A stretch of 64,000 nucleotides of DNA, taken from contig NC_064437.1 of assembly GCF_023343835.1 (NCBI RefSeq), forward strand, positions 41,255,967 to 41,319,966, read 5' to 3'. The position numbers and the translations under genes are program-made. The first letter of the stretch is position 1. Each line of letters starts with the position of its first letter. Source of the DNA: Lagopus muta. Its lineage: Eukaryota; Chordata; Aves; Galliformes; Phasianidae. A model generated the notes under the pieces. It ran no database searches and was not told where the DNA came from. It saw nothing but the letters and a program-made list of their open reading frames with translations. Shown piece by piece: positions 1-47,879 of the stretch.

Positions 1-288
1 CTGTCCCTCAGCAGCTCAGGTTGCCAAGAGCCACATCCATGGCACTGTGCACCTCCAGGGATGGTGTACCCAGCTCTGGGCAGCAGTGCCAGCTCTTTAC
101 CACTCTCTGAGTGAAGAATTTCCTTCTAACATCTAACCTGAATATCAGGTCTTTTAGTTTACAGCCATTTCCCCTTGTCCTATCACTATCAGTCCATGTA
201 AAAAGTTGCTCCACTTCTTGCTTATAAGCTCCTTCCAGGTACTGAGAGACTGTTATCAGGTGTCCATGGAGCCTTCCTCGTCTTCCGC
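1..288 (-). repeat. CR1 LINE fragment (antisense)
   Basis: Reading the - strand gives a degenerate C-terminus of the CR1 reverse transcriptase polyprotein (FFTQRVVKSWH... PSLEVHSAMDVALGNL, compare D at 17671). The + strand reads the familiar antisense CR1 string ending ccatttccccttgtcctatc and then gtccatggagccttc. Probably truncated by the window edge. Confidence 0.85.
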
Positions 289-22577
<22,289 letters not shown>

Positions 22578-24285
22578 ACTCCACAACCCTGGCCTTGAGT
22601 CTGTCTCGTGAGCACCTTCTCCTAAAGCAGCGACTGCGTAGTCTGAACTGGTTTAAAAAAAAATAAAAGAAAGAAAAGAAAGAAAACAGCAGAACTCACT
22701 GCTTTATCGGGAAAAAAAAATGCAACTAATGACATAAAAAGAATAGGATTCAAGATAGAATGTGTGCTGTTAATAATATCTCCTGTTTATGGACCCCAAT
22801 CTGCATGTTTCTTATTCACCTTGTTGGTACCTTTCCCATCTGTAGGTCATGGACAAAACTGGTCTATAATTTCCGCAGTTACAAAACAATTGGTTGTTGT
22901 CCGAGATGAAATTCCCCCCAGTTGATGTGCGTTGAGATCTGCCACTGCGTCGTACCGAGTGTGACCTTTGCAGCTTCCCTGTGAAGTGCACTGCCAGCAC
23001 GCTGACCACCATGCCTGGGTGCTGATGCTTTCTGTGAAAGGGAAGCAACAGTTCCCTCCCGCAGATCTACCTGCTGTTGTTTTGTTTAAGGCCACTTTGG
23101 AAGAATTGCGGTGTGTCGGCGCTGTGCACGCACGTAACTCTATAGTGGGATTTGACAACGCGACTTACTTGCTTTCTTGATGCCTGTTTTGTCATGGTAA
23201 AATTAAAGTAAACGCCCTTGTCCCACTGTTCTGGTTCCACTGGTATTTCCCCTTGCTTCTGTGAACGGTGTTGTGTTACTGAGCAAAATCTGTAACATTT
23301 TGGCACGAAATCCCTACGGAGTCCAACAAAGCAGCTGGTGATTGGGGTAATCCAAATCTTCAGACCTGGGAAATGAGTAAACCTCTGGTCCCTGGGCTGT
23401 GCTGACCTTCATCTGTTTAAAGAGTTCTTAGGAAAGTTATTTTTTATTTCTTCTCATTAGTTTAGCTCAGGGTGTGCGGCTGCCCTCCTAGGAATCTGCA
23501 GCTCAGTAGTATTGCTCAGACGCGTACTTCTGCCTCTCGCCTTAAATGGGTATTTGCTTCCACACAAAGCTTTAATCTTTAGTACTGTTAAGCAGGCACT
23601 CAGAACACGAGCATTCAGCTAGAGCTAATGACCAGAAAGGAACATGAGGGCTTCGTTTTATCCTTGACATTGAGGACCTAAACAAACCACAAAGACAACA
23701 TCAGGCCCGGCTTATTCCAAGGACTAAAGCAATGACAAAGATCGTGTACACTTGGTGCATCCTGCCCTCTGTCGAGTTCGAGTCGGTGCCATTACTGTAT
23801 CTGCACAGCAGTCAGTTGCATTACTTACACTGAGAAGCAGTTAGGAAGGCAAAAGCTAAATAACACTTGCCAGTCGCTCTGCTTTCTGCAAAGAGGGAGA
23901 CCACGCAGCAGCGCTGAATTCCCACTCTTCTACCAAAATACATGTGAAGTCTCAGCATGGTTCTCCCCACTCTCTTCTCCCGCAGAAAGTAGCTGTCAGC
24001 GTGCGGGCTGTTCCTCTTCGTCCTCTTGCCACCCGTAAGATTTGGATTGCCCTACCTATCGATAACATTTCAATATGCGTTATGGTGCACTGTGAGTGAA
24101 TGTTGTAAAGTAACATGTGAGTCACAAACAGTCATTGCAGCTTTAAGTGTGTCTACCTGAAAAATTGCATGCCTGACTGGTTTTGCAAAGGTAGAGAGTC
24201 TTTTTATTTTGCACACTAGTAGCTCTGATACTAGTGTTACATGGTATTTGTGACAATATTAAACTTTCTGATGTGTGTTACCTGG
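22578..24285 (+). other. HK1: HK1 3' UTR (inferred extent)
   Basis: No coding potential. Three candidate poly(A) signals are visible: AATAAA at 22662-22667 in an A-rich GA tract, ATTAAA at 23202-23207, and ATTAAA at 24258-24263. The last is followed at once by a GT-rich run (gatgtgtgttacctggtgtt), the expected downstream element, so I infer the main end near 24285. The proximal AATAAA lacks a GT-rich partner. Confidence 0.55.
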
Positions 24286-25014
24286 TGTTTAGTGGTTCTT
24301 TCTGGAAGAGGTGCTGTTGGCCGCCAGCTTCGTGCTTTGGGAAGAGTTATTGTGCAGGGAGAGCCAGAACCTAATCCTGATAGTGCCTGGTTGTTTTTTG
24401 TTTTGTTTTTTTTTTCTGGTGTGTGCCTTTGTGTGTGTGTGTTTGTTCCAACAGGGTGCTTGTCGTGCAGGCCTCTGTGCCTCGTGCTCCCCCTCATAGC
24501 TCAGCAGAGGCACAGAGCTGACAGCACCCTGATCTTAGGGTGACTGAGTTTTGGAGGTGAGGGCACAGGTTTTGTTGGATTTTGTTAGTTGGATGCAGCT
24601 CATAGCAACCACCTACCACAGGTGGAAGCAGTGGGAACTGGTGGGGCTTCCATTTCCAAACTGCTTCTTACCCTTAGAGAATAGAAGTCCTCAGGGACTG
24701 CTGCATGTGAGAGAGGTTTGGCTTGTGAGAACAAAATAGTGAGCTCACTGGGGAGGTGTTTGCTTCCCTGCAGCATGAGTCCGCACAACCTCTAGACCCC
24801 GTATTTGAAATAACTGGATCTTGTTGACATTGTAGGATCTTCCTGCATGCCAAGGTGTGGCTCTGTAACGCTACATGCAAACCTATCATGAAGGGTGAAG
24901 GGGATTGCAAGGTGCTACTTATCAACCTGGTATAAAATGCTGTGTCACATTATATATCACTTTTGTATTTCAGCTTCTGTTTTGCATACATGCGCGTATC
25001 TCAGGCTTTGAAGA

Positions 25015-25547
25015 TGACACATTTCAGCCTTTATTTTAGTATCTGACGAGGGAAGAATGGTGATGACAGAAATGGGTAAGTCTAGAAGGGGAAAACAAAG
25101 GGGCTTCTGTGATGGGGACCTGACAGAGCTGCTGAGGTTGTGGTACAGGCAGCCTCAGAGTACAAAGCTCAGAAATGCCAAGGCTATTGCACACCTATGT
25201 ATCACACCATGTGCTGCTCAATGTGGGGGCTAAGGAGCTGCCCTCAGCAGGTATTGCTGAGCACCTTCCCTAGGGACAGGAGCTCACAGGCTCAACCAAC
25301 CCTGTCTGTGACTCTTCAGAGGACCAGTCCCCGACTGGGTGCCACAATGAAGGAGGTGAAGGTGGAGGAGTCACCTGAGCACAGTTTAACAGGAAAATTA
25401 CATCATATTTTGGTAGAAGCTTACAGAAATCCATGCAAAGATAACTCTTTAGGGAACCGTTTCTCACTTCTAATTGGTGAGAGTGGAAGTTGCAGGGCTG
25501 AAAACCCCAGAATTCAGCACAGTTCCAGAAAGGCTTTTCAGAAGAAA
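25015..25547 (-). other. TACR2: TACR2 3' UTR (inferred extent)
   Basis: On the - strand, AATAAA occurs at 25035-25030, about 510 bases after the stop. It is the only canonical signal between TACR2 and the inferred HK1 end, leaving a gap of roughly 0.7 kb between the converging transcripts. Confidence 0.5.
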
Positions 25548-25743
25548 TCAAAGGGTTTGCTGGGTGAGGGTAAGTGACGTCTTCTCTTTCTCATTGAATT
25601 GAGTTTCAGTGTTGGAACTTGATCTTCTTGCCTTTCTGCGGGTTGACTGACAGAGAGATGGGGCCGTGAGTTTAAGCTTGTCTTTCTCAGTTGCTTTTAT
25701 GCATGGACACCACCGGAAGGCTAATTTGAAACCAGAACGAAAC
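25548..25743 (-). CDS. TACR2: TACR2 exon 5 with stop
   Basis: 196 nt: helix 8 ([14 protein letters not shown]) and a Ser/Thr-rich cytoplasmic tail suited to GPCR-kinase phosphorylation, ending TLTQQTL and TGA (25550-25548). Acceptor tgcttacag. The tail is poorly conserved and shorter than in mammals. Confidence 0.93.
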
Positions 25744-28700
25744 CTGTAAGCATAAGAGAAGAAAATAAATGCGAAGACCTTTTCAATCAAAAGAGCAAAC
25801 GTGCATTGTGATTCTACTCCTGCATCACCATGGAAATAAAAGGTTCCGCTCTAGAGTTGGGCATTTTGTTGGTGGTGTCCCAGTGAAACTGGGCTGGTGC
25901 TGCTAGGGGTGTGCAGACCCACATGAGCATCATGCCTATGCTGGGGGTTCAGGTGTGGGCAAGTGACTGAATCAGCTTGGTGCTGGGCCAGCAGATGTAT
26001 TGAAGGGGTTGCAGATTCTTCCCTCCTATTAAGGCATGCTACTCACCTTTGGTTGAGACAACAGTAGATGATAGGGTTGTACATTGTTGAGCTCATGGCA
26101 AGCAGAAAGATGGTTAGATAAACCTGCTGAATGTACTTCTGCTGGTAGATGTCTTCCTTAAAACTCCCCAGGATGAAGTATATGTGATAGGGCAGCCAGC
26201 AGACAGCAAAAATGATCACAACCACTACCATGGTCTTCACAAACTGGGGAAGAGAAACAAGAAGTGTACATTATTCCTGGGCCTCTGTCTGGCTGATTTT
26301 GCTGGGATATACAAAACTCTGCTACTGTTCTAGGCCTGTTTTGCCCCCTGAAGTACTGTGTGTGGGCTGTTTGGGCAAGGAAACCAGTCCCGGTGGAGGA
26401 AATGGGAGGCATGTGGATTCACCAGGCATGGAGTTCTGCCGGGCAGCCACTGATGTGAGCTGCCTTCTTTGGACCCTGGCTGGGGTGTGAAGAACATTGC
26501 TTTTACCCTGCTCACTGGGTGATGCCCTTTGCCCCTTGGCCTAAGATACAGTCCATCAAACTTTAATGCCCAAAGATCCCACAAGATTTTACATCAAACA
26601 CAAGCTCTAACTGAAGCAGGAGCCAGAAGGGCTGCTGTGCTGAAGGTACTCATTTTTGAGTCTCACTTCTGACCTTTTTTTTGGCGTTAACTTGATGTTT
26701 GTATCGGACTCGATTAACGTGGTTGCCTGGAACCGCACTGCTCCACAGCGTAATTCCTATAATGCTGTATGTAACAAACATCACCATTAAAGGCAGTAAA
26801 TAAATCAACACGATCACGGCAATGTGATACCTGAAAAAGAAAAACAAGCACATTTCCATATCAGTGTGTCTCCTGAAGGGATCTCCAGAAGTTGTCTGAC
26901 TCCCATCAACTTCATTGCCAAAGCACCATCAAGAAATTTTGCCTACCAACATCATTACAGGGGCTTCTGTGAACAGAATCAAGGAATCATGAGGTTGGAG
27001 AAGCCCTCTGCTCTCACCCAGCCCACCCCCATCTGCCCACTGCCCACGTCCCTCAGTGCCACATCTCCATGACTCTGCAACACCAGGGATGGTGACTCCA
27101 GCAAAGGCTCATCTCTCTCGTGGTGGGATAGACCACTGCTGGGCTACAGCAGGAGAGTGGTGTATTGAAAGCATTTCTCACCGGCACACTGCTCCATTTC
27201 TGTTCCAGATGAAAGTGCTGCTATGGTCCTCGGCTGTATGTGAGCTCTGGCCCTCCCTGTTACCCCACAGCTCCTCTGCTTGGGTTTGACTATTTTAAGC
27301 AAGCACCATTTATGGGGAGGGAACAACCTGCTCATTCAATTACAGTGGCTGTCAAATTAACATAAACAGTGTGAAAACTGGGATTAGGAAGGAGGGCCCT
27401 GGCACACGTTGCTGGCACTGCCTGCACAAGGCTGGGTATGCGTGCAATTTCTCTGCGTGACAACACCATGTAACTCCTCATTGCGTTAGGAACCAGGCTC
27501 AGCTGTTCTGCAGAGAACCACAGGGATCGGTATCAGGCTGCTTGCTGTTGTTTGCTCCTTGGGATGGTTGCTCTGTTGCCCGCCTCCTGTAGCTCTGCCT
27601 CCCCATCCTTCAGGTCTGAGGCTGCATGGGAGAAGTGAGCTAGCAGATGCACAAAGATTTATGATGCTGGACAGGCTGCAGATCACACAGAACTCCTGGA
27701 ACTTGGCACATAATTGTGTGACAATCAATTACAGAGGCAGTGAGCAGCCACAGGAGGTGTCCAGAGTGCCTAGCTCCTACAGCCACTTTGCAAAGCAGGG
27801 CAGGACTGCGTGTCACCCTTTCTTACTATGAACATGGTCATATGGCAGCTGTTCCCTCAGCTGACTAAAACTAAGCGTGGATGGGCTGCCTCAAACCTAT
27901 TTTCCCTCACTATGTGGTTCTTTCATATCTCCCCCTCCCTCAGCCCTCTCCCCCAGTACTGTCTGCAGCCAACAGCTCAGACGTGAAATTAGTTTGGTAA
28001 CTTTTTGTAGAAATGGTGAGTTTTCTTCTCTCTCTTACGTGAGCTGGTGCTTTGACCCAACGTCATCTGGCCAGACGACGATGCACTTTGTTGTCCCATT
28101 GTCCATCATGATCTCAGCGTAGAAGCACTGTGGGAAGGCGAGCCCAAAGGCCACCAGCCAGATTATCCCAATGATGACCCTGGTGTTTCCAGCAGAAAGC
28201 CTGGGCTTGAAGGGGTGAATTATTGCCACATACCTGCAAGAAAAATGGGTAATACATTTATGGTTGCATTGGTAAACTTTGCAACAAATACAACAAGTGT
28301 AAAAATTCACCCAACGATATGGTGGGCCTTATTTGCAGAGCTATTCTGGTAGGCTCCAAGAGCTAAGTCCATTCTGAAGGGGATGACTGCAAGTCTTAAG
28401 GTAGGACGTTAGTCCCATTTGGATGGATGGATACCTCTGGTGCAAGGACGAAGCACCACCTATGCTGTCTGTTTGCAGACGATACTTCTCAAGTATTTCT
28501 CTTGCTTTGAATTATGGGTTGTTTTTTTTTTTGCTAGTTTTATTTTTAATTATTTTTAAAAATGCTTTGTATATTTGGTCTAAAATTTGGTGCTGTGAAC
28601 TGTTTGTGTTTGTTTGGAGTTACGTGCTACTTTTCTTCCCTCCTTGAGCAAAAAGACCTAAACACGCTGTTCCCACTGTGTCCATATCATTTGATACCGG

Positions 28701-31614
28701 CTATCATGAAGGCAGCAGATTGGAACCTCAATATCCTTTACTTTGCATTTTTTCCCACTGATTCTTAGCAGTGGGAAACTGTTGTGCCATTCACCTCTGC
28801 CTGCCAAAGCCGGAGTCCTTGTGATTTAAGGGACGGGCTGCCGCTTCTGCCCCACACCTGCTCAGGGCCCTCATGCCACATCTGACTATTGGGTTACTTC
28901 TCTGCCTGGTTTTAAGTTCCCCAAGCAGAAACGCATGTGATCATAATGAGTACATAATCAATTATGCATTTCTTGTCATGCTTTCCACAGTCTTTGTCAC
29001 AGTTGTTACAAAGGCAAAATAGAGTGGAAAATGCCAATGGCCTCTGGTGGAAATCTGTGGATCCTGTGCTGTCTGTTGGCTGAGCTGCTGAGAGGGAGCT
29101 CCGCTGACACTGCTGCAGGATGGAGGGTGGCTGCCCCACAGGCAGCACGGTCAACAAGCCAGAGCTGCACACAGCAGAGCCTTTTTTAGCTATAAAATGT
29201 TTGTGTCACCTTGCATTTCCTTAGCTCATCGCAGGCAGTGTTACACAATGCTCGAACCTGCTCAGGGAAGCATGACATGGCAAATATTCTCCAAAGAGTT
29301 TCCCAAACCCATGATCTGCAGCACCAGTGGGTGCCAGGTACGACTGCTGTGCTGCTGGAGGAGCCTGACCAGCAGCCCGTGCTGCAGGAACCCAAAGTAT
29401 CACCGTGCTTTCCTCTCTCCTCTTGCTGTGCAGATCTGCCTTTGCCCCCTGCTTATACCCCCATCCACGGGACATCCCAGGATGTGGATGTGAGCAATTG
29501 AAGCCGTGACTGTCCATGCAGGCAGTGATGACAAATGGATTCAAACACTTTCGTCCCCCTTTCTTACAATAAACAGGTTCTAAAGACAGTGTTCTGTTAA
29601 ACCTAAGCAATGGAGCCGAAGAGGACGTGAGTTCTCATAACAATAAATGCAAGCTGTGAGTTTCCAGGAGACCGTGTCAGGATCTATTTTAAGGGTAAGC
29701 GAGAATAGCTAAATATGGTTTGTGGGGAGATGCCAAGTTTTCTTTCTGATCCTTGCCATGTGACCAGGGAGATTTTGGCTGTATAGATACTTCCATCGAA
29801 CGTCCCTAACAATGAGAGCGGGAAGCCGAGGGGACAGGCCGAAATGGGGTTATTTCAACCCCATTTAGCAGACTGTGTGTATGAAACAGCTGTTACTGAC
29901 AGCCCTTGATTTCAAGCCAGGAAAAGCAAAAGAGTATTGGAGTCTCAGAAGGAGCTGCTGTTGCATCTAAATACAGCCCTGCTTTCATCTGCAGGGCGAT
30001 CAACACATCAGTCATCCCCATGCTTATTACCAACCCTTCCAGCCGCTATGGCAGCCGCTGCCCCGTACTTGGCAAGCTGCAGGGCCGGTTTCTGGGCGTC
30101 ACGCACACAGGGCAAGGCCTTCTCTTGCCAGCTGGTTTGTTTATCTGCTGCGATGCGCTCGTCTCCTGCTTCCTGCTGCTGGGGGTGTGGGGCGAGCCCA
30201 GCCCCGAGCAGGGCGGGAGCGATGGGCTCACCCCAATGAGTCACAGAGTAGGGCTTCTCGGGGGGGCTCCAGAGGGACCATCTCCCTGGAAGAGCTTCTG
30301 CAGATATGCACGCTTGATAAGAAACAGGAAATCGGAGGGGAATGTGGGGTCAACAGGAGTGCTCAATAAGGAAGCAGCAGTATTTCTGGATGCCTGGGGA
30401 CAGGCCTCTGCCAAAAAGGTTCCTGGAGTCAGGCGGCCAGCAGAATGAACAGAGGGAGGGCAGAAGGATGGAAGGAAGGAGGGCAGAGAGTCCCGAAGGG
30501 CGCTCGGCTGCTCCATGCCCTCACTGACTGCCTGCAGGGCAAGAAATTCCCATGGACTTCTGACCACTTTCTAGTAAAAAGAAAAACAGCGTTACACTGC
30601 TTACCAATGAGGTGTAAACACAGTGAGTGCCCGAAGTTAAGCTCGAGTAAAGAGGCTTGGCAGATGTAAAGAGTATTATGAAAATGCCAATTACCTCAGA
30701 AGTCAAACAAAATCACTGTGATTACTTCCCTCCCTCTTGGAATGTGCCATTCTTGTGAACCGCTGCAACCGCCGTCCCTGATCTGCTTCCCACTGTTGCT
30801 GGGGGTTTGCCAGCGCACTGGGCTAGCAAGTGGGACTGAGGTTTACAATGTTTTCAGCATCCCACAGTGTGTTCCTATTGCTTCAGCTCCATCCCAGGGA
30901 TGGCTCCTCGTGTTTTGAAAAGAAAGAACGAGATAACATGATGACGAAGGAACATTTTATGACCAGTAACATGGGAACAATAAAATTGCAGCCACTTCTA
31001 CTCGTTATAGACTCAGGGTGGAGATAAGCCAGAAGAGCACACTTTCATGCCAGGACTAGCTTGTAACCCCATAGCCTACTTGCCTAGCGCTCACCCCACT
31101 CTTCTGATAAGGCACCTGACATGGTAGGTGGGGGCCGATCGCACAAAGCATTGCAATCATGGTCTATAACTCAGGGAAGGCTTTTCAGATCTTGCCCCTT
31201 TGCCTCTTACCTCTCTGCCGCCACTGCCGTCATGGAGTAAATGCTCACAAACATTGCGGTGATGGGGAACCAGTTCTGAAACCTGCAGAATTCCTCGCCA
31301 AAATACCAGACATTGTGGCTGGCGTAGATAAAATTGAAGATGGTATTGAAAGCGGACATCAGCAAATCCGAAAGGGCCAAATTAACGATGAAGTAGTTGG
31401 TGGCAGTCCTCATTCTTCTGTGCGCCAGGATAATCCAGATGACGGTGACATTGCCGATGATGGAGGCGATAACGATGAAGGAATAGGTGATGGCCCACAG
31501 GGCGATCTGCCATCCAGGCTGGGTGAATTGGGTGACTGCTGTCCAGTTGTCATCGTCCTCAAGGTAGTCGACCTGCAAAATGTTGCTGGCGTTTGAAATG
31601 GGAAAGGTGCTCAT
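25548..31614 (-). CDS. TACR2: Tachykinin receptor 2 (neurokinin NK2 receptor)
   Basis: A class A GPCR of the plasma membrane; NK2 receptors prefer neurokinin A and couple to Gq. Five coding exons on the - strand (31614-31211, 28233-28039, 26830-26674, 26243-26047, 25743-25548) give 382 aa (human 398). Visible hallmarks: possible N-glycosylation at N9 (NAS) and N23 (NWT), GN54xxV in TM1, LSD83L in TM2, the disulfide pair C110 and C185, ERY at 134-136 after TM3, CWLPYH in TM6, NPIIY at 308-312 in TM7, and CPC as palmitoylation candidates at 330-332. Long runs ([36 protein letters not shown]) match NK2 rather than NK1 or NK3. The start is the first in-frame ATG, with an A at -3. It is tail-to-tail with HK1 and divergent from TSPAN15. 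Confidence 0.96.
26047..26243 (-). CDS. TACR2: TACR2 exon 4
   Basis: 197 nt: [20 protein letters not shown] (TM6), extracellular loop 3, and TM7 with [11 protein letters not shown]. Donor gtgagt. Confidence 0.96.
26674..26830 (-). CDS. TACR2: TACR2 exon 3
   Basis: 157 nt: TM5 ([19 protein letters not shown]) and the first part of intracellular loop 3, ending NAKKK before a gtcaga donor. Two codons longer than I recall for human (151 nt). Confidence 0.93.
26975..27100 (-). repeat. CR1 3' fragment (antisense)
   Basis: 'caaggaatcatgaggttgga' then 'cacccagcccacccccat' and 'ctcagtgccacatctcca', the antisense tail of one CR1 subfamily also seen at 40481 and 45802. In TACR2 intron 2. Confidence 0.88.
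28039..28233 (-). CDS. TACR2: TACR2 exon 2
   Basis: 195 nt: [20 protein letters not shown]4, and extracellular loop 2 with C185 (TTKCIVVWP). Acceptor ttcttgcag, donor gtaaga. Confidence 0.95.
28234..31210 (-). other. TACR2: TACR2 intron 1
   Basis: 2977 bp separating the TM1-3 exon from the TM4 exon. I see no repeat, RNA gene or extra exon in it; open frames here are short and unlike any known family. Confidence 0.6.
31211..31614 (-). CDS. TACR2: TACR2 exon 1
   Basis: 404 nt: extracellular N-terminus (acidic YLEDDDNW patch), TM1 to TM3, ending VAAER before a gtaaga donor. A TTTTGTTTTGTGCTTAG acceptor-like string ends 13 bases upstream of the ATG. Confidence 0.95.
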
Positions 31615-44725
<13,111 letters not shown>

Positions 44726-45710
44726 CAGCAGGAGCCTCTGGAGCCTGTGAGCCTGCGTGCTGGTTTGTGCTTCTGTGGCCATTACGGACATTGGGTGCAA
44801 CTGATCAACTCTAACTCTTCTTTGGTATTTCTTTTAAAGCAGAATACCAAAACCAGAGTCTCTTCTTTACCCCGTGGTCTTAATATTTCTAACATTTCCG
44901 CTGCCTCTGGGTGTATGTTGAGCTCTCATGAGACCTCTGGGTGCCGTGCTCAGGTTGCTCCTAGCTCTTTGGGAAGCGGACCAAGTAACCGCCGTGCCTA
45001 CACTGCTGTGGAATCACCACGCGTGCCCCATTCCACGTCGCCTTCCTCCCTCCTTATCCCCCTCCTCCCTCTTTAGGGGCTAAAACCAGGCAGAATGCTG
45101 GGGGCTGCCCACTGGCCCCAGAGCGGGGTGCTGCATGGGATGACAGCATGGCTTGGGTTGGAAGGGATCTTCAACACTTCCAACTCCCTGTGCACCCCAG
45201 GGCCTCACTGCAAGCAGGGTGGCCTTGCTGGCAGTTAAAGCTGTTGGCTGTATGCTGGAAGGTGAGGCTGCAGCCCCATGTCCTGGGCAGCCTCTCTGTG
45301 CCCTTCCCAATTTCAATTTCTTACTGGTTGCAAATCGGAGGAGAGATTTCTTGCTGATCTAAAGGGTGAATATTAAACATGTGTTTAATGACTTTTTTAT
45401 GCTAATCTCGATCAATTTACTGACAGTAATGGGTGTGACACTGAACACTTCATTGCTCGGTCCTTCGTGCCTTTTAATGATGGGGCAAATGCCAATGTTG
45501 GATTAATCAGGTAATGCTTGATAGACTTTTAATGCAGTTTGTTATTGTCTGGCTTTTGTATCAGTTTATGAGATGTTTAAGTCTTGTATACGTACTGTAT
45601 TTTTCCTCATTAGTAAATTAAGTGTTAGAGGGGATTGGGGGGGAATTATCGATGTTGAAACGTTTCTGAATTTGATTCTTGTCAAAATAAAAAAAAATAT
45701 ATTTTTTTTC
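44726..45710 (+). other. TSPAN15: TSPAN15 3' UTR (inferred extent)
   Basis: Ends at AATAAA 45686-45691 followed by a T-rich run. A CR1-like fragment at about 45145-45315 lies within it, so part of the transcript would be repeat-derived. Confidence 0.6.
45145..45315 (-). repeat. CR1-like fragment (antisense) in TSPAN15 3' UTR
   Basis: 'gcatggcttgggttggaagg' and 'gatcttcaacacttccaact' give the antisense tail; 'cctgggcagcctctctgtgc' matches an internal CR1 block. The middle is diverged. Confidence 0.7.
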
Positions 45711-45801
45711 AAAACGATTTGGACACTCAGTGCTGAGAAAGTAAGGGCTTCTTCCTGACCAAGGATTTCTGAGGAAGTTCAGTGCTTTTCCAGCTACCAG
45801 A

Positions 45802-45915
45802 AAAGAATCAGAAAAGTACTCAAGTTGAAAAAGCCCTCTTGGCTCACCCAGCCCACCCCCACCTTCCCACTGAGCCACATCCCTCAGTGCCACATCTCCA
45901 CAGCGCTTGGAAAGA
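45802..45915 (-). repeat. CR1 3' fragment (antisense)
   Basis: 'aagaatcagaaaagtactca', 'cacccagcccacccccacc' and 'ctcagtgccacatctccaca' share the subfamily pattern of 26975 and 40481. Confidence 0.85.
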
Positions 45916-47661
45916 CCTTGGCCCAACCCTTCTCTATTGACAGCATGGCTGATGGTGGTTACAGAGGTCAAACATCTCTCTACCCATCAGCAGTGTCTGG
46001 TTGTCTCCTCCAAAGCACACTCTGGTCTTTGCTCCGGGAATGTGGGTAAGCAGGGGGCAAGAAAAGCATGGCTAGATGTTGGGTGGTTATAAAATAATGG
46101 GAGAATCTTTGGGGTTGCTGGGGAGCAGCTCTTCAGCACAGCGGGTGCTAGGGCACAAAGGGTTTGGGGCCACCCACACTTCTTGGCACAGTGTTTGGCA
46201 GTAGGTTTTACTGGTTCCTCCCTGCTGGTGCTCAGCAGGAACTGGGGACCCATTGCCAGCACCTCATTCAGTGTGCCCATGTGGCTGTGCTGATCCCAGC
46301 AGTGGTTGCCTCTATGAGAACCCACTGTGGCCCAGCTCGTGGCACTCAGCTGAGCCCTTCTCAGGGAGTTCCTGCCCTCCTGACGGGATGGATACTGGCG
46401 TGAAATGGTTCTCTGGTTCAGGTGGGTCGGATCCAGCAGCACTTGCTTCCTCCTGAGAGTGCTGAATAGTGCTGAACATTGCTTACTTCCGATCTGCATC
46501 CCCCCAAAGTGCTCTAGGAGCTGCTGCTTCTGTGCCACTGCGCAATGGAAACCTGAGGGGCCGCGACAAACAGCCCCCCTCTAGCGGTGTGGGTTTGACA
46601 GAGCACAAGAAACTGTTTTTTTTTTTCTTTTCTTTTTATACCAGCTGCTCAAGATCTCTGTGCTGTGCATCCTTTGGTGCTGCGAGTGCTGGTGTCTGCT
46701 TCGTTTGTGCCCTTCCACAAGCAGCTCTCAGCCACGGATTGGGAGGGGGTGTACGGGCGGCTCTGCAGCGAGATGGGAGCGGGATGAAGTGGAGATGGGC
46801 TTTGCGGGATGGGTGCTGTGGGACCCGAGACGGTCTGCAGCCCAGGGACGTGGCGGTGGCTGAGCGTCGCTGCTGAGAATGCAGGGGCTCAGTGGGACCG
46901 CGTCACTGGGGCTCTGTGCCCATGTCCAGCAGCAGGAGGCAGCCGCACGCTTTGTGCGTCACGGCAGAACTGGGGAACAGCGAGCACAGAGAGATTTGCT
47001 GCCGTCTGCCGATGCGTCGTGCCGATGTTTTCGCTACTGGAGGCATCACTGCGTCCTGCTGCTGGACCCCAGGGTTACATGCAGGCAACAGGCACTGAGC
47101 TACTGGAGGCCATTGGAGAATCCGCGTGCCGGGCTTGGGAGCTTCTGGTTTTTTTAATTTTTTTTAAACTCAAGTGGCTTTTCCTTCCCATCTGCCTCAA
47201 CACAGGTGTCAGTGCCCTCTACCCTGTGCCAGGCTTCTGTGCCGGAGGTGGGTAGGGATAGGTTCTAGGGCTTCATGCTGCTGCTCAGAAACACGGAGGA
47301 GCAGAGCAAGGCTGTGCTGAGCCATGCAAACGCAGCACTGCTTGGGGGGAGCAACCAAGGGATCGGGGGAAAATGCACTGAGCAGGAAATGTGGAACCAA
47401 ACCTCACTGCCGGTGCCCACACTCTCCACAGTCAAGGGGATGAAGGGCTGGGGATGTGCAGACCCCTTTTGCAGAAGGGAAGGGCAAGGTTGATGCCACA
47501 ACATGTGCTGCCCCTGAACCCCAGTGCCCACGAGCGGGGCAGGATGCGGCCCTCAGCCCCCAGCTTGCAGCACGCCGGCCCCGATTATTGTTGGGTGTCG
47601 AAAAAGACATTGAAAAGAAAGGAGGAGAGCTGTGAAGAGGGTCACTTTAGTGGCTCTTTCA

Positions 47662-47681
47662 TTTTTTTTTTTTTTTTTTTT
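47662..47681. repeat. Poly-T tract (20)
   Basis: Uninterrupted T run in the intergenic region; simple repeat. Confidence 0.95.
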
Positions 47682-47858
47682 CTCCCCCGAGAAGGAAGTT
47701 AGAAAAGCAGAGCCCTCAAAGCCGCATTGAAAGGGTGACAGAGACGGGATAATGCGTAAGACCAAGGGAAGGAATCTCAGAGCACTCGCCACGGTGTTTT
47801 AATGATCTGTTAACAATTACCCCTTTCAGGGGAGAACATATGGTAGATGGTTTGCTTT

Positions 47859-47879
47859 AAAAAAAAAAAAAAAAAAAAA
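47859..47879. repeat. Poly-A tract (21)
   Basis: A run continuing into an A/G-rich stretch (aagaagaaggac). No CR1 or processed pseudogene is evident directly upstream. Confidence 0.95.

Noticed and set aside
8-214. 68-codon - strand frame at the window start
   Set aside because: Degenerate CR1 pol terminus within an old LINE copy, not a host gene.
30046-30530. Overlapping frames in TACR2 intron 1
   Set aside because: Locally GC-rich, with no family resemblance and no consistent frame.
31159-31596. 145-codon + strand frame
   Set aside because: Exact antisense of TACR2 exon 1, which is clearly the real gene.
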